Numbered from the stretch's first letter, positions 1 to 6,306 are shown. The stretch: DNA of 9,616 nt from Candidatus Saccharimonadota bacterium (GCA_017421685.1 JAFOHW010000046.1:1-9616); one strand, 5' to 3'. Program-made: numbers and translations. The notes: generated by a model not told the origin, from the letters alone.

Positions 1-1
1 G

Positions 2-127
2 AAGCTACAAGAATCGGCAAATAAAATTGAGTCGGCAAAGACGACTTCGCGCTCGATTGAACGAAAGCTGAAGAATGTTGAGGAATTGCCGGAAAGTGAG
101 TCGGTCAAGTTAATTGGGGAAATATAA
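2..127 (+). CDS. rmuC: RmuC family protein, C-terminal end only (partial)
   Basis: The window opens inside a frame that runs 41 codons to a TAA at 125-127. The peptide is charged and helical and contains KTTSRSIERKLKNVEELP. This resembles the C-terminal end of bacterial RmuC proteins, where a helix with a Thr/Ser-Arg-x-Ile-x-Arg-Lys-Leu pattern leads into a 'VE-L-P' tail. RmuC is a predicted PD-(D/E)XK-fold nuclease with an N-terminal coiled coil that limits inversions at short inverted repeats. Neither its catalytic core nor its start is in this window. The identification rests on about 20 residues recalled from the family, so it is probable rather than certain. The 228-bp hairpin begins only five bases past the stop and could also end its transcript. 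Confidence 0.66.
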   Translation, partial: KLQESANKIESAKTTSRSIERKLKNVEELPESESVKLIGEI

Positions 128-131
128 ATAG

Positions 132-359
132 ATTAATTTAATAATAATTTCTAAACAGCTAATAAGCTAATCAACTTTTTCTTAAGTTTGTTGCGAAATC
201 TCGGCAGAATAAATTTAAAAATCTTAGGCGGACCTCTCGCATGGGACGGACATGCTCCGGTCCGTAAGATTTTTAAATTTATTTGGAGATTTCACGAGAC
301 TTAAGAAAAACCCGATTAGCTTATTTACTTTTATTATTAGAAATCATTATCGTATTAAT
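132..359. repeat. 228-bp near-perfect inverted repeat (long hairpin element)
   Basis: The stretch folds on itself almost end to end. Paired segments, outside to inside: 132-137 with 354-359; 142-154 with 337-349 (12 of 13); 161-172 with 314-325 (12 of 12); 176-187 with 299-310 (12 of 12); 195-202 with 286-293 (8 of 8); 208-226 with 265-283 (19 of 19, AATAAATTTAAAAATCTTA and its complement); 229-234 with 259-264; and 239-243 with 251-255 around a 7-base apical loop. Internal loops are small and roughly symmetric. The arms are AT-rich and only the tip is GC-rich. No ORF fits it. It could be a MITE-like or other palindromic mobile element, or a very long hairpin RNA or terminator after rmuC. No clear target-site duplication was seen. 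Confidence 0.9.
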
Positions 360-453
360 TTTCATCCTGTTTAGGCTTAGATTAAGCGGAAGAAGTGAGA
401 CTTATTTTTTCAGAGGTTAAAATACTTATGTCATAATTTTCTTTGGGTTATGC

Positions 454-483
454 TTGAAAATAAAAATAAAGTATGTATATAAT
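454..483 (+). promoter_or_regulatory. Sigma-70-type promoter of the structured RNA
   Basis: TTGAAA at 454-459 and a perfect TATAAT at 478-483 are separated by 18 bases. This predicts a start near 489-491, exactly where the 5' half of the RNA's closing helix begins (AGGTTGG at 491-497). The 361-453 stretch upstream of it holds no recognisable gene. Confidence 0.7.
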
Positions 484-604
484 ACGCACCAGGTTGGCTT
501 CGGAGAATTAGTGATTCATCGCAGGAACTTAATAGGTTCGTGCTGTGTGAGGTAATCATTAAACGACTAGTCTAGGATAGCTAGGTTACCAGGAAGGAGA
601 TAAA

Positions 605-682
605 ATGACCATAGAAATAAACCTTCTATGTATCGTAATTCCGCGGCGTAAATCCGTACCGAAGAAAAAATCTGTTAAGTAG
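605..682 (+). CDS. 25-residue small protein or leader peptide, unknown function
   Basis: An ATG at 605 follows AAGGAG (594-599) at ideal spacing, a stronger Shine-Dalgarno sequence than most genes in this window have. The frame runs 25 codons to TAG at 680-682. The peptide begins MTIEINLLCIVIP, a short hydrophobic stretch, and ends in a basic tail rich in Arg and Lys (RRKSVPKKKSVK). It lies within the structured RNA. Its first codons form one arm of the 610-630 hairpin, and its stop codon sits at the loop of the 671-696 stem-loop. The hydrophobic part is too short for a clear transmembrane helix. It could be a regulatory leader peptide, a small toxin-like peptide, or a chance ORF. No single amino acid is repeated in a way that would suggest classical amino-acid attenuation. 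Function unknown. Confidence 0.45.
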   Translation: MTIEINLLCIVIPRRKSVPKKKSVK

Positions 683-706
683 AAATACTTAACAGACCAA
701 CCTTAC

Positions 707-734
707 GAAAAGCGTCCTAGAGCGCTTTTCTTAT
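707..734 (+). terminator. Terminator-like hairpin after the structured RNA
   Basis: GAAAAGCG (707-714) pairs with CGCTTTTC (723-730) around an 8-base loop. The descending arm and what follows are T-rich (CTTTTCTTATGCTTTT), although the T-tract is interrupted. It separates the RNA from the next promoter. Confidence 0.65.
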
Positions 735-740
735 GCTTTT

Positions 741-774
741 ATTATAGCACAGTTTTAAGTTTTTGTGCTATAAT
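741..774. repeat. 10-bp inverted repeat carrying opposed -10 boxes
   Basis: ATTATAGCAC (741-750) is the exact reverse complement of GTGCTATAAT (765-774), with 14 bases between. Each arm contains TGCTATAAT, an extended -10 box, pointing outward in opposite directions. The right arm drives the FISUMP gene. The left arm would point back across the terminator and mini-ORF. Confidence 0.75.
766..774 (+). promoter_or_regulatory. Extended -10 promoter giving a leaderless FISUMP mRNA
   Basis: TGCTATAAT matches the extended -10 consensus (TGnTATAAT). It ends six bases before the ATG at 781, so transcription should start at or next to the start codon. No convincing -35 box lies 17 bases upstream, and there is no Shine-Dalgarno sequence. 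Confidence 0.7.
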
Positions 775-780
775 TTAGTT

Positions 781-2799
781 ATGGTTATATTTAATAAACG
801 TTTTTCTAGTATGGTCGGTTTACTTTCATGTATGTCGGCTGGACTAGTTGGTTCAACTGTTTTAGCTTTTATTCTATTATCTTCTAATATGGTTTCTGCC
901 GGTGACTCGGTAGTTTCTGATGTAACTATCGCTGTTCCTATTTCTTGTACCTTATCCGGTACTGGGAATAATAGTCATACGGATACTATACCTAATGGGA
1001 CTACTAGCTCGGATATAGGAACTACGACACTAAAAATAACCTGTAATGACCAAGAAGGTTTTTCTATTTATGCGATAGGATATACAGGAGAAGTATACGG
1101 TACTACTACGTTAGTAGGAAATAGTACTGGACAAACTATCGCTACAGGAACCGCAACTTCTGGAGCTAATTCTAACTGGGCGATGAAACTAGGAACTAAT
1201 TCAGGAGCTACTTATCCAGTAACACTACAGAATGGATATGGAAGCTATAGTAATGTCCCTACTACTTATACTAAAGTAGCAGAACGACAATCCGCTACCG
1301 ATATTGGTACTTCAGCGATAGGAGCTGAAGTTACTACGACTTACCAGGTCTATGTTTCTGGCTCACAGTTAGCTGATACATATTTAGGTAAGGTTAAATA
1401 TACTTTGGTCCATCCATATGACAGTGGAGCTCCAGCTATCCCATTAGCGGAGAGCGATTGCCCGGCGAATTCAGTTTGTTATGCTCCGAATTCGGGAGAT
1501 ATTGTGGGGACGATGGTATCCGGAACAGATTCCTCAGATTTGAAATCGATCTCGGCTAATGCGCAGGCAGGTAAACAGACTTATACGACTACTGTGTTTG
1601 GTAACTCTACTTCCACCGCTACTATCGCTAGTGCTTCCCTTATTGAATTAATTGCTCCAAATTATTCTCGCTCCGGTTACGGTTTCGTAGGCTGGTCTAC
1701 AGATTTTAACACTACGTCTTCTAGTACCATTTATGGCCCAAACGAAACCATAGATAAACCTAGCAGTGTCGCCGACCATGGCTTAATTCTTTATCCAGCC
1801 TGGGTTAAGAGCGAAGGAAGTTTACAGGATTCTACTAAAGTAACTACGCTTTGCGGTTCAGGAGCTGGTAGCCTTACTCAAGCTACATGGGATACTGCTA
1901 ATAGTAAAATGAGTGCTACTTTATCTAGCGTTACCGCTCTAACTGACCAAAGAGACGGTAATACTTACGCTATCGCTAAGCTTTCTGATGGGAACTGTTG
2001 GATGATAGAGAATTTAAGATTAGATGCTGATAATACGACAGGAGACACTAATAAGAATCTAGCTCAAGGTTATGGTACATCTACTACTTATGGTAATTTT
2101 ACTGGTTTAGCTACTTCGGAAAATGCTAACTTCTCTAACACTAATCCTCCAGTAGCTAATAGTTTATATAGTACAGATGGTTCTACGGCTAATACTATTC
2201 AAGGAGGTAATAGCTCTTATTATGCTTCTCGTATGCCACGTTATAATAATAGCAATATAAATCGTACTTTAGGGGCTAGCCAAAGACTTGGCGGAGGCGG
2301 AACCTACTATCACTGGTATAGTTATGGCAATTACTATACCTGGGCTTCAGCGATGGCTAGCGTAATAGAATACACTGGACCTACTACTCAAACAGAAGGT
2401 AAAACTAGTGAGACCGCTAACACCTCACTTTGCCCTGCTGGCTGGAGACTACCTTATGGGAGGAATAGCGGCAATGGTATTACTTCTAAAGGCTTCTCTT
2501 ATCTAGATTCTTCGATGGGGGGTACTGGCGTAACGAACTACTCTTCCTCTACTACTCCTACTGGTGCTGATAGATCTGTTGTCTGGCGTAGTTTCCCGAA
2601 TAACTTTATCTACTCCGGTGACTTCTATATGGCGTCGGCGACTAATCGAAGTAGCAATGGAGATTATTTGTCTTCTACTGCCTACAATGGTACTCGTTCT
2701 TACGCCTTATACCTATCTGGTGCGGGCTTCCGGCCAGGCACTGATGATTTAGGCAGTAAGTTTAAAGGGGTCTCTATTAGGTGCGTAGTCGCTAATTAG
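781..2799 (+). CDS. Secreted FISUMP-domain surface protein
   Basis: The 672-residue product starts with a Sec signal peptide: Lys6/Arg7, a hydrophobic stretch at about 12-38, and a likely cut after VSA (40). Residues 41 to about 230 are Thr/Ser/Asn-rich and beta-like. A Listeria-Bacteroides (Flg_new/InlB B-type) repeat follows at about 298-342 (GYGFVGWSTD ... LILYPAWV). From about 385 to the end is a FISUMP domain (Fibrobacter succinogenes major paralogous domain): DGNTYAIAKLSDGNCWM, CPAGWRLP, and a closing GVSIRCV. No LPXTG motif or C-terminal membrane helix is visible, so attachment to the cell is unexplained. Such proteins are probably surface or adhesion proteins; molecular function is unknown. 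I chose the ATG at 781 because an in-frame TTG at 763 lies upstream of the -10 box and would not be transcribed. Codon use (GCT, ACT, AGT) differs from the TCG/GCG-rich helicase gene next door. Confidence 0.88.
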   Translation: MVIFNKRFSSMVGLLSCMSAGLVGSTVLAFILLSSNMVSAGDSVVSDVTIAVPISCTLSGTGNNSHTDTIPNGTTSSDIGTTTLKITCNDQEGFSIYAIGYTGEVYGTTTLVGNSTGQTIATGTATSGANSNWAMKLGTNSGATYPVTLQNGYGSYSNVPTTYTKVAERQSATDIGTSAIGAEVTTTYQVYVSGSQLADTYLGKVKYTLVHPYDSGAPAIPLAESDCPANSVCYAPNSGDIVGTMVSGTDSSDLKSISANAQAGKQTYTTTVFGNSTSTATIASASLIELIAPNYSRSGYGFVGWSTDFNTTSSSTIYGPNETIDKPSSVADHGLILYPAWVKSEGSLQDSTKVTTLCGSGAGSLTQATWDTANSKMSATLSSVTALTDQRDGNTYAIAKLSDGNCWMIENLRLDADNTTGDTNKNLAQGYGTSTTYGNFTGLATSENANFSNTNPPVANSLYSTDGSTANTIQGGNSSYYASRMPRYNNSNINRTLGASQRLGGGGTYYHWYSYGNYYTWASAMASVIEYTGPTTQTEGKTSETANTSLCPAGWRLPYGRNSGNGITSKGFSYLDSSMGGTGVTNYSSSTTPTGADRSVVWRSFPNNFIYSGDFYMASATNRSSNGDYLSSTAYNGTRSYALYLSGAGFRPGTDDLGSKFKGVSIRCVVAN

Positions 2800-2847
2800 T
2801 ATTACTTTGCCCCCCTGGAGGAGGGAGAGGAAATTTCGGTTTTTGAG

Positions 2848-2868
2848 GATTATATATGATATATAGTC
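2848..2868. promoter_or_regulatory. 21-bp near-palindrome in the FISUMP-helicase gap (possible operator)
   Basis: The 21-bp AT-rich sequence from 2848 to 2868 is symmetric about 2858, with only one mismatched pair between its 10-base arms (GATTATATAT and ATATATAGTC). It lies 81 bases upstream of the helicase promoter. A second, looser inverted repeat (TATTACG at 2878-2884, CGTAATA at 2907-2913) follows. The rest of 2800-2948 shows no gene and no convincing T-tailed terminator. An operator role is a guess. Confidence 0.3.
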
Positions 2869-2948
2869 GTGAAATTGTATTACGTTGTCACATGGTGGGG
2901 GTTTGGCGTAATAGCTGTGGTTTGGATAACTTCAAGCGAGGTGTGGCG

Positions 2949-2957
2949 TGGTATAAT
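2949..2957 (+). promoter_or_regulatory. Extended -10 promoter of the helicase-nuclease gene
   Basis: TGGTATAAT is an extended -10 box with no clear -35 partner. Predicted start is near 2964, giving a leader of about 46 nt that ends in a strong Shine-Dalgarno sequence. This gene is therefore translated conventionally, unlike the leaderless genes elsewhere in the window. Confidence 0.6.
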
Positions 2958-3009
2958 TATTTTATAGTTTTAGAGCAATTTATAGGTTAAAGATAAAAAA
3001 GGAGGGTTT

Positions 3010-5010
3010 GTGCCGTTAAATCAGAAACAGAAAGAAGCTGTCGAATATTTAGAGGGGCCGTTACTGGTTTTAGCGGGGCCAGGAACTGGAAAGACGCAGT
3101 TATTATCGGAGAAGGTTGCGTATATTTTGAAAAATACTGATACGAATCCGGAGAATATTCTTTGTCTGACTTTTACTGAATCTGGGGCGTCGAATATGCG
3201 AGAGAGACTAAAGACTATTGTCGGAAAAGAAGGGCTTAAGGTTAATATCGGGACTTATCATGCTTTTGGGTCGAATATTTTAGCTCAATATAAGAATTAT
3301 GCGGAAGAATATGACCGAGTTTTAGACTCGGCGATTGATGAGGTTACGCAGTTTAAAATTATTAAAGAGATTCTCGAAACTCTTCCGGCGAGAGATATTT
3401 TAAGAAAGGATAACGTTAAAGATATTATCAGTGTTATTTCTTCGGCAAAATCGGCGGGGCTTTCGGCGAAAAATTTAGGAGTTATTGCAGAGCAGAATTT
3501 AGAGGATTCGAAAGTCTTATCGGAGGCGATTTCTCCGCTTCTGAAAGAGATTGTGCCTCGGAATTTTAAGGAATCCTATGAAAAAGCGTATAGACCTATA
3601 TATGAGTTATTGGAAAAGTATACTGATCGGGCTTCGATAATCGCTTTTGAGCCCGTAAGCTTGGACGAGCATCCTCGAGCGTGTTCCGAAAATGATATAT
3701 CGAAGCCCAGGATTGAGCGTTCGATTTCGATTTTGGCGAGAGATTTAAAAGGTGCGATATTAGAGGCGGAGAGTACAGAAAAGATAAAACCGTTGTCGAA
3801 CTGGAAAGATACGTATTTTGAGAAAGATGGGAGGGGCAATTATCGGCTTAAGGATAGAGTTGCGAATAAGAAGTTGGCTTCAATTTCTAAGGTCATGGAG
3901 AAATATGATAAATATTTACTCGAAAATGGGCTTTATGACTTTGATGATATGATTCAAGAGGCGGTGCGAGTCTTAAAGACGGATGCTGGGTTTAAGGCGA
4001 CACTGTCGGAGCGATATCAGTTCATTATGTTAGATGAATTTCAAGATACGAATCCGTCGCAGTTTTCGATTATAAAAGAGTTAACGGACTACGAGAAGCC
4101 ATTGATTATGGCTGTCGGAGATGATGATCAGGCAATTTATGAGTTTCAGGGGGCGCTCTCGACGAATATGGTTGATTTTCAAGAACATTATTCGGCGAAT
4201 GTGATACCTTTGGTCGAAAATTATCGTAGTACGCAGGAAATTTTGGATTTTTCACGAGAGATAATAAATCAAGCGACGGATAGGTTTGCGGATAAGGAAT
4301 TGTTTGCGCATAAAGAAAATCCGAAGGAATCGCAAATTCATCGATATGAGTTTTTATCTTCGGATATGGAGTATGGGTTTGTTGCGAAGAAGATTTCAGA
4401 GCTAATTTCTAACGGAGTTAATCAGAATGATATTGCGGTTATCTCGTATAAAACAAAGTATTTTATGCCGTTGTTACCGTTTTTAAAAGCATATCCGGAG
4501 ATAAATATCGCCTACGAGAAGCGAGATGATTTATTTGAAAATGAAAGAATCCACCAAATTTTGACGATGGCGAGATTTGTTTATGAGCTTGCGAACGAGA
4601 GAAATGAAAACACTTCGATCGTTGAGATATTGTCTTATCCATTCTTTAAACTACCAATGTTAGACGTTGTTAGATTAGTTGGTGAGGCGAGGCGAGGAAA
4701 AAGATCGGTTTTTGAGTATTTAAGCGCGTCCGAAAACTCCGCAATAACAGAGGTTGCGACGTTTTTTGCGAATCTGGTCGCAAAATCGTTTAATGAGCCG
4801 TTAGAGATATTTTTAGATTACTTAATTGGGGCGATTCCGCTTGAAGGGTATCGTTCGCCGTTTCTAGAATATTATACTGGGGCAGGCGAATATGAGGCGT
4901 TTTCGCTGTATGAGAGCTTAGCGTCGTTAAAGGGGAAATTAAGGAAACATTTCGGGGAAAAGAGCTTAAAATTAGTAGACTTGATTAATATGGTCGATGA
5001 TTATATCTAG
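3010..5010 (+). CDS. UvrD/Rep-type DNA helicase-nuclease, N-terminal part (ended by in-frame TAG)
   Basis: This is the ATPase half of a superfamily 1A helicase, 666 residues as read. In order: Q-motif LNQKQKEAV (3-11), Walker A GPGTGKT (23-29), motif Ia LCLTFTESGASNMRERL (51-67), GTYHAF (81-86), Walker B DEFQD (342-346), motif III GDDDQAIYEF (370-379), and motif IV region ENYRST (403-408). Motifs V and VI are missing here. They occur in the same frame directly after the TAG at 5008-5010, so this product alone could not be a working helicase. The GTG start is set by AAAGGAGG four bases upstream. Residues 207-232 are encoded by a palindromic insert. The gene may be a recent pseudogene, a readthrough gene, a split gene, or the stop may be a sequence error. 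Expected role: ATP-driven unwinding in DNA repair or recombination, in the style of AddA/AdnA/RecB. Confidence 0.87.
   Translation: MPLNQKQKEAVEYLEGPLLVLAGPGTGKTQLLSEKVAYILKNTDTNPENILCLTFTESGASNMRERLKTIVGKEGLKVNIGTYHAFGSNILAQYKNYAEEYDRVLDSAIDEVTQFKIIKEILETLPARDILRKDNVKDIISVISSAKSAGLSAKNLGVIAEQNLEDSKVLSEAISPLLKEIVPRNFKESYEKAYRPIYELLEKYTDRASIIAFEPVSLDEHPRACSENDISKPRIERSISILARDLKGAILEAESTEKIKPLSNWKDTYFEKDGRGNYRLKDRVANKKLASISKVMEKYDKYLLENGLYDFDDMIQEAVRVLKTDAGFKATLSERYQFIMLDEFQDTNPSQFSIIKELTDYEKPLIMAVGDDDQAIYEFQGALSTNMVDFQEHYSANVIPLVENYRSTQEILDFSREIINQATDRFADKELFAHKENPKESQIHRYEFLSSDMEYGFVAKKISELISNGVNQNDIAVISYKTKYFMPLLPFLKAYPEINIAYEKRDDLFENERIHQILTMARFVYELANERNENTSIVEILSYPFFKLPMLDVVRLVGEARRGKRSVFEYLSASENSAITEVATFFANLVAKSFNEPLEIFLDYLIGAIPLEGYRSPFLEYYTGAGEYEAFSLYESLASLKGKLRKHFGEKSLKLVDLINMVDDYI
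3629..3708. repeat. 80-bp palindromic element inside the helicase coding frame
   Basis: GGGCTTCGATA (3629-3639) and its exact complement TATCGAAGCCC (3698-3708) bound an 80-bp segment. Pairing continues inward with wobbles and one mismatch (3640-3649 with 3688-3697), and a small CGAG/CTCG hairpin sits in the middle (3666-3669/3674-3677). It encodes roughly residues 207-232 of the helicase, a Pro/Glu/Ser-rich stretch unlike the surrounding helical sequence. Removing 81 bp (3628-3708) leaves a clean join, ...YTDRIERSISILARDL..., consistent with an in-frame insertion. The design recalls Rickettsia palindromic elements, but no family membership can be shown from one copy. Confidence 0.6.
5008..5010 (+). 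other. In-frame amber codon splitting the helicase-nuclease gene
   Basis: A single TAG separates ...MVDDYI from AEMSLNTTSPY... with the same frame open on both sides and no other lesion nearby. GAG, CAG, AAG, TCG, TTG, TGG, TAT or TAC would each differ from it by one base. AGGCGG (5009-5014) overlaps the stop and resembles a Shine-Dalgarno sequence just ahead of an ATG at 5017. Confidence 0.9.
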
Positions 5011-5016
5011 GCGGAA

Positions 5017-6306
5017 ATGTCGCTTAATACAACGAGTCCATATAAGGATTCGGACGAGGCAGTCTCGATTTTAAGCGCTCATAAGGCGAAAGGGCTGGAG
5101 TTTAAATACGTCTTTATCATTTCGGCGGATCATACGGCTTGGGGGAAAGGTAAAGGAAACAATAACCTTCTATCGCTCCCGAAGAATTTAACGCATATTC
5201 GCCATACGGGAATGACGGATGGAGAAAGACTACGCGTTTTATATGTCGCTTTGACGCGAGCGAAGGACACGTTATTTATTACAAATTCTTTGCGTGATTT
5301 TAATGGAAAGTCGCCGGAAAGATTAGAGTATTTTGAAGAATATGTTGAGGGAGATGAGATTATTTCGCCGTTCATTCCAGATAAAAAGGTTCGGACAGTT
5401 TACGAGATGGTTTCGGACAAAGAAGTGACAAAGAATTTAAGGAACTGGCTTTCGCCGTATGTTAAATTATCTCCGGATATGCGGTCACTATATAAGGAAA
5501 GGGTTGCAAACTATAAGCTTTCGGCTTCGGGGTTGACTTCGTTTATCGATATTGTTTATGCTGGTCCGCAGGAGTTCTTCAAAAATTACGTTTTACAGGT
5601 TCCAAGGGAGCCTGAGACGGAAGCTTTGGCGTTTGGGAACTTGATCCATAAGGTTTTTGAAGCGGTTACAAATAATGGGATATCCGATGAAGAGGCGATT
5701 CAGCTGTTTTTGGAGGAGCTGGATAAGAGGGAGCTTCCAGTTGAGATAAGCCAAAAAATTCGCGAGAGAGGGCCGGAAGATTTGATGATTTCACTTAAAA
5801 AGTTCGGGGATATTCTAAGACAAGGGAAGGCAGAGGTTAACCTTTCTCCGGAAAAGCTTTCTATAGAAGGGGTTCCAATAACTGGAAAAATTGATCATAT
5901 CTCGATTGATGAAAAAAATAAAACGATAGAGATTTATGATTTTAAAACTGGTGGGTATCATAAAGAAAAATGGCGTTCTCATGCGACGTTATATAAATAT
6001 ATGCTACAACTTGGGTTTTACAAATTGCTACTTAATAATTCGCCGACTTATGCGAAATATAAGGTAGAACGAGCGCATATCTTGTTTGTTTCCCCGGACA
6101 AAGATGATGAAGTTTATGATAAGGTTTATGAGTTTAATGATGAAGATGAAAAGGAATTAATTTCTTTGATTCAGGCAGTTTATCGGCTTATTTCGACACT
6201 AGAGTTCTTAGATGATGAGAGGATTTTTGTCCCTGCGGACAATAATTTAGGTCTTAAGGATATAAAGGAGTTCGTTGACTTAATTATCGGAAAGGAAAAC
6301 GCCTAG
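5017..6306 (+). CDS. UvrD/Rep-type helicase-nuclease, C-terminal part (motifs V-VI plus PD-(D/E)XK nuclease)
   Basis: The frame continues directly from the upstream helicase part; the first possible restart is ATG 5017, giving 429 residues. It begins with motif V (SAHKAKGLEF, 20-29) and motif VI (VLYVALTRAKDTLF, 74-87), which complete the helicase motor. A linker leads to a PD-(D/E)XK nuclease domain of the AddB/RecB/Cas4 type: His211 in GNLIHKVFE, Asp293 in GKIDHI, the Asp308-x-Lys310 pair in IYDFKTG, and a Gln331-containing helix. All expected catalytic residues are present. Read through the TAG, the whole protein would be 1098 residues, a normal size for a helicase-nuclease fusion. On its own this part lacks Walker A and B and cannot hydrolyse ATP, though the nuclease could be active. 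The intact downstream frame implies the stop is very recent, tolerated or erroneous. Confidence 0.86.
   Translation: MSLNTTSPYKDSDEAVSILSAHKAKGLEFKYVFIISADHTAWGKGKGNNNLLSLPKNLTHIRHTGMTDGERLRVLYVALTRAKDTLFITNSLRDFNGKSPERLEYFEEYVEGDEIISPFIPDKKVRTVYEMVSDKEVTKNLRNWLSPYVKLSPDMRSLYKERVANYKLSASGLTSFIDIVYAGPQEFFKNYVLQVPREPETEALAFGNLIHKVFEAVTNNGISDEEAIQLFLEELDKRELPVEISQKIRERGPEDLMISLKKFGDILRQGKAEVNLSPEKLSIEGVPITGKIDHISIDEKNKTIEIYDFKTGGYHKEKWRSHATLYKYMLQLGFYKLLLNNSPTYAKYKVERAHILFVSPDKDDEVYDKVYEFNDEDEKELISLIQAVYRLISTLEFLDDERIFVPADNNLGLKDIKEFVDLIIGKENA

Larger units (their letters stand above)
490..735 (+). ncRNA. Unidentified structured RNA / long leader with embedded mini-ORF
   Basis: A promoter at 454-483 and a terminator-like hairpin at 707-730 bracket about 240 nt with unusually dense pairing. 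AGGTTGG (491-497) pairs with CCAACCT (697-703), closing the whole RNA. Inside lie GAAT/ATTC (505-508/514-517), a hairpin 521-528/536-543 with one mismatch, GGTAA/TTACC (551-555/586-590), CATAGAA/TTCTATG (610-616/624-630), and an 11-bp stem 671-681/686-696 capped by GAAA. I compared it by eye with RNase P RNA, SRP RNA, tmRNA, 6S RNA, T-box leaders and common riboswitches, and none of their signature motifs is present. A 25-codon ORF with a strong ribosome binding site sits in the middle, so it could be a structured small mRNA or dual-function RNA. Boundaries are inferred. Confidence 0.5.

Noticed and set aside
645..655. Resemblance of CCGCGGCG to the 16S rRNA 530-loop region
   Set aside because: Only a few bases match and the flanks do not; it falls inside the mini-ORF.
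490..735. Structured RNA as RNase P RNA, SRP RNA, tmRNA or 6S RNA
   Set aside because: The GAGGAAAGUCC core, the SRP GGAA domain, the tRNA-like tmRNA ends and the 6S open-bubble layout are not seen.
763..780. TTG start adding six residues to the FISUMP protein
   Set aside because: It overlaps the -10 box, so the transcript would begin downstream of it; the ATG at 781 fits the signal peptide.
3576..3839. Minus-strand reading frame opposite the helicase gene
   Set aside because: A shadow of the well-supported plus-strand coding sequence; no start signal or recognisable domain.
5008..5010. TAG reassigned to an amino acid genome-wide
   Set aside because: Other genes in the window end properly at TAG, directly followed by terminators or promoters.
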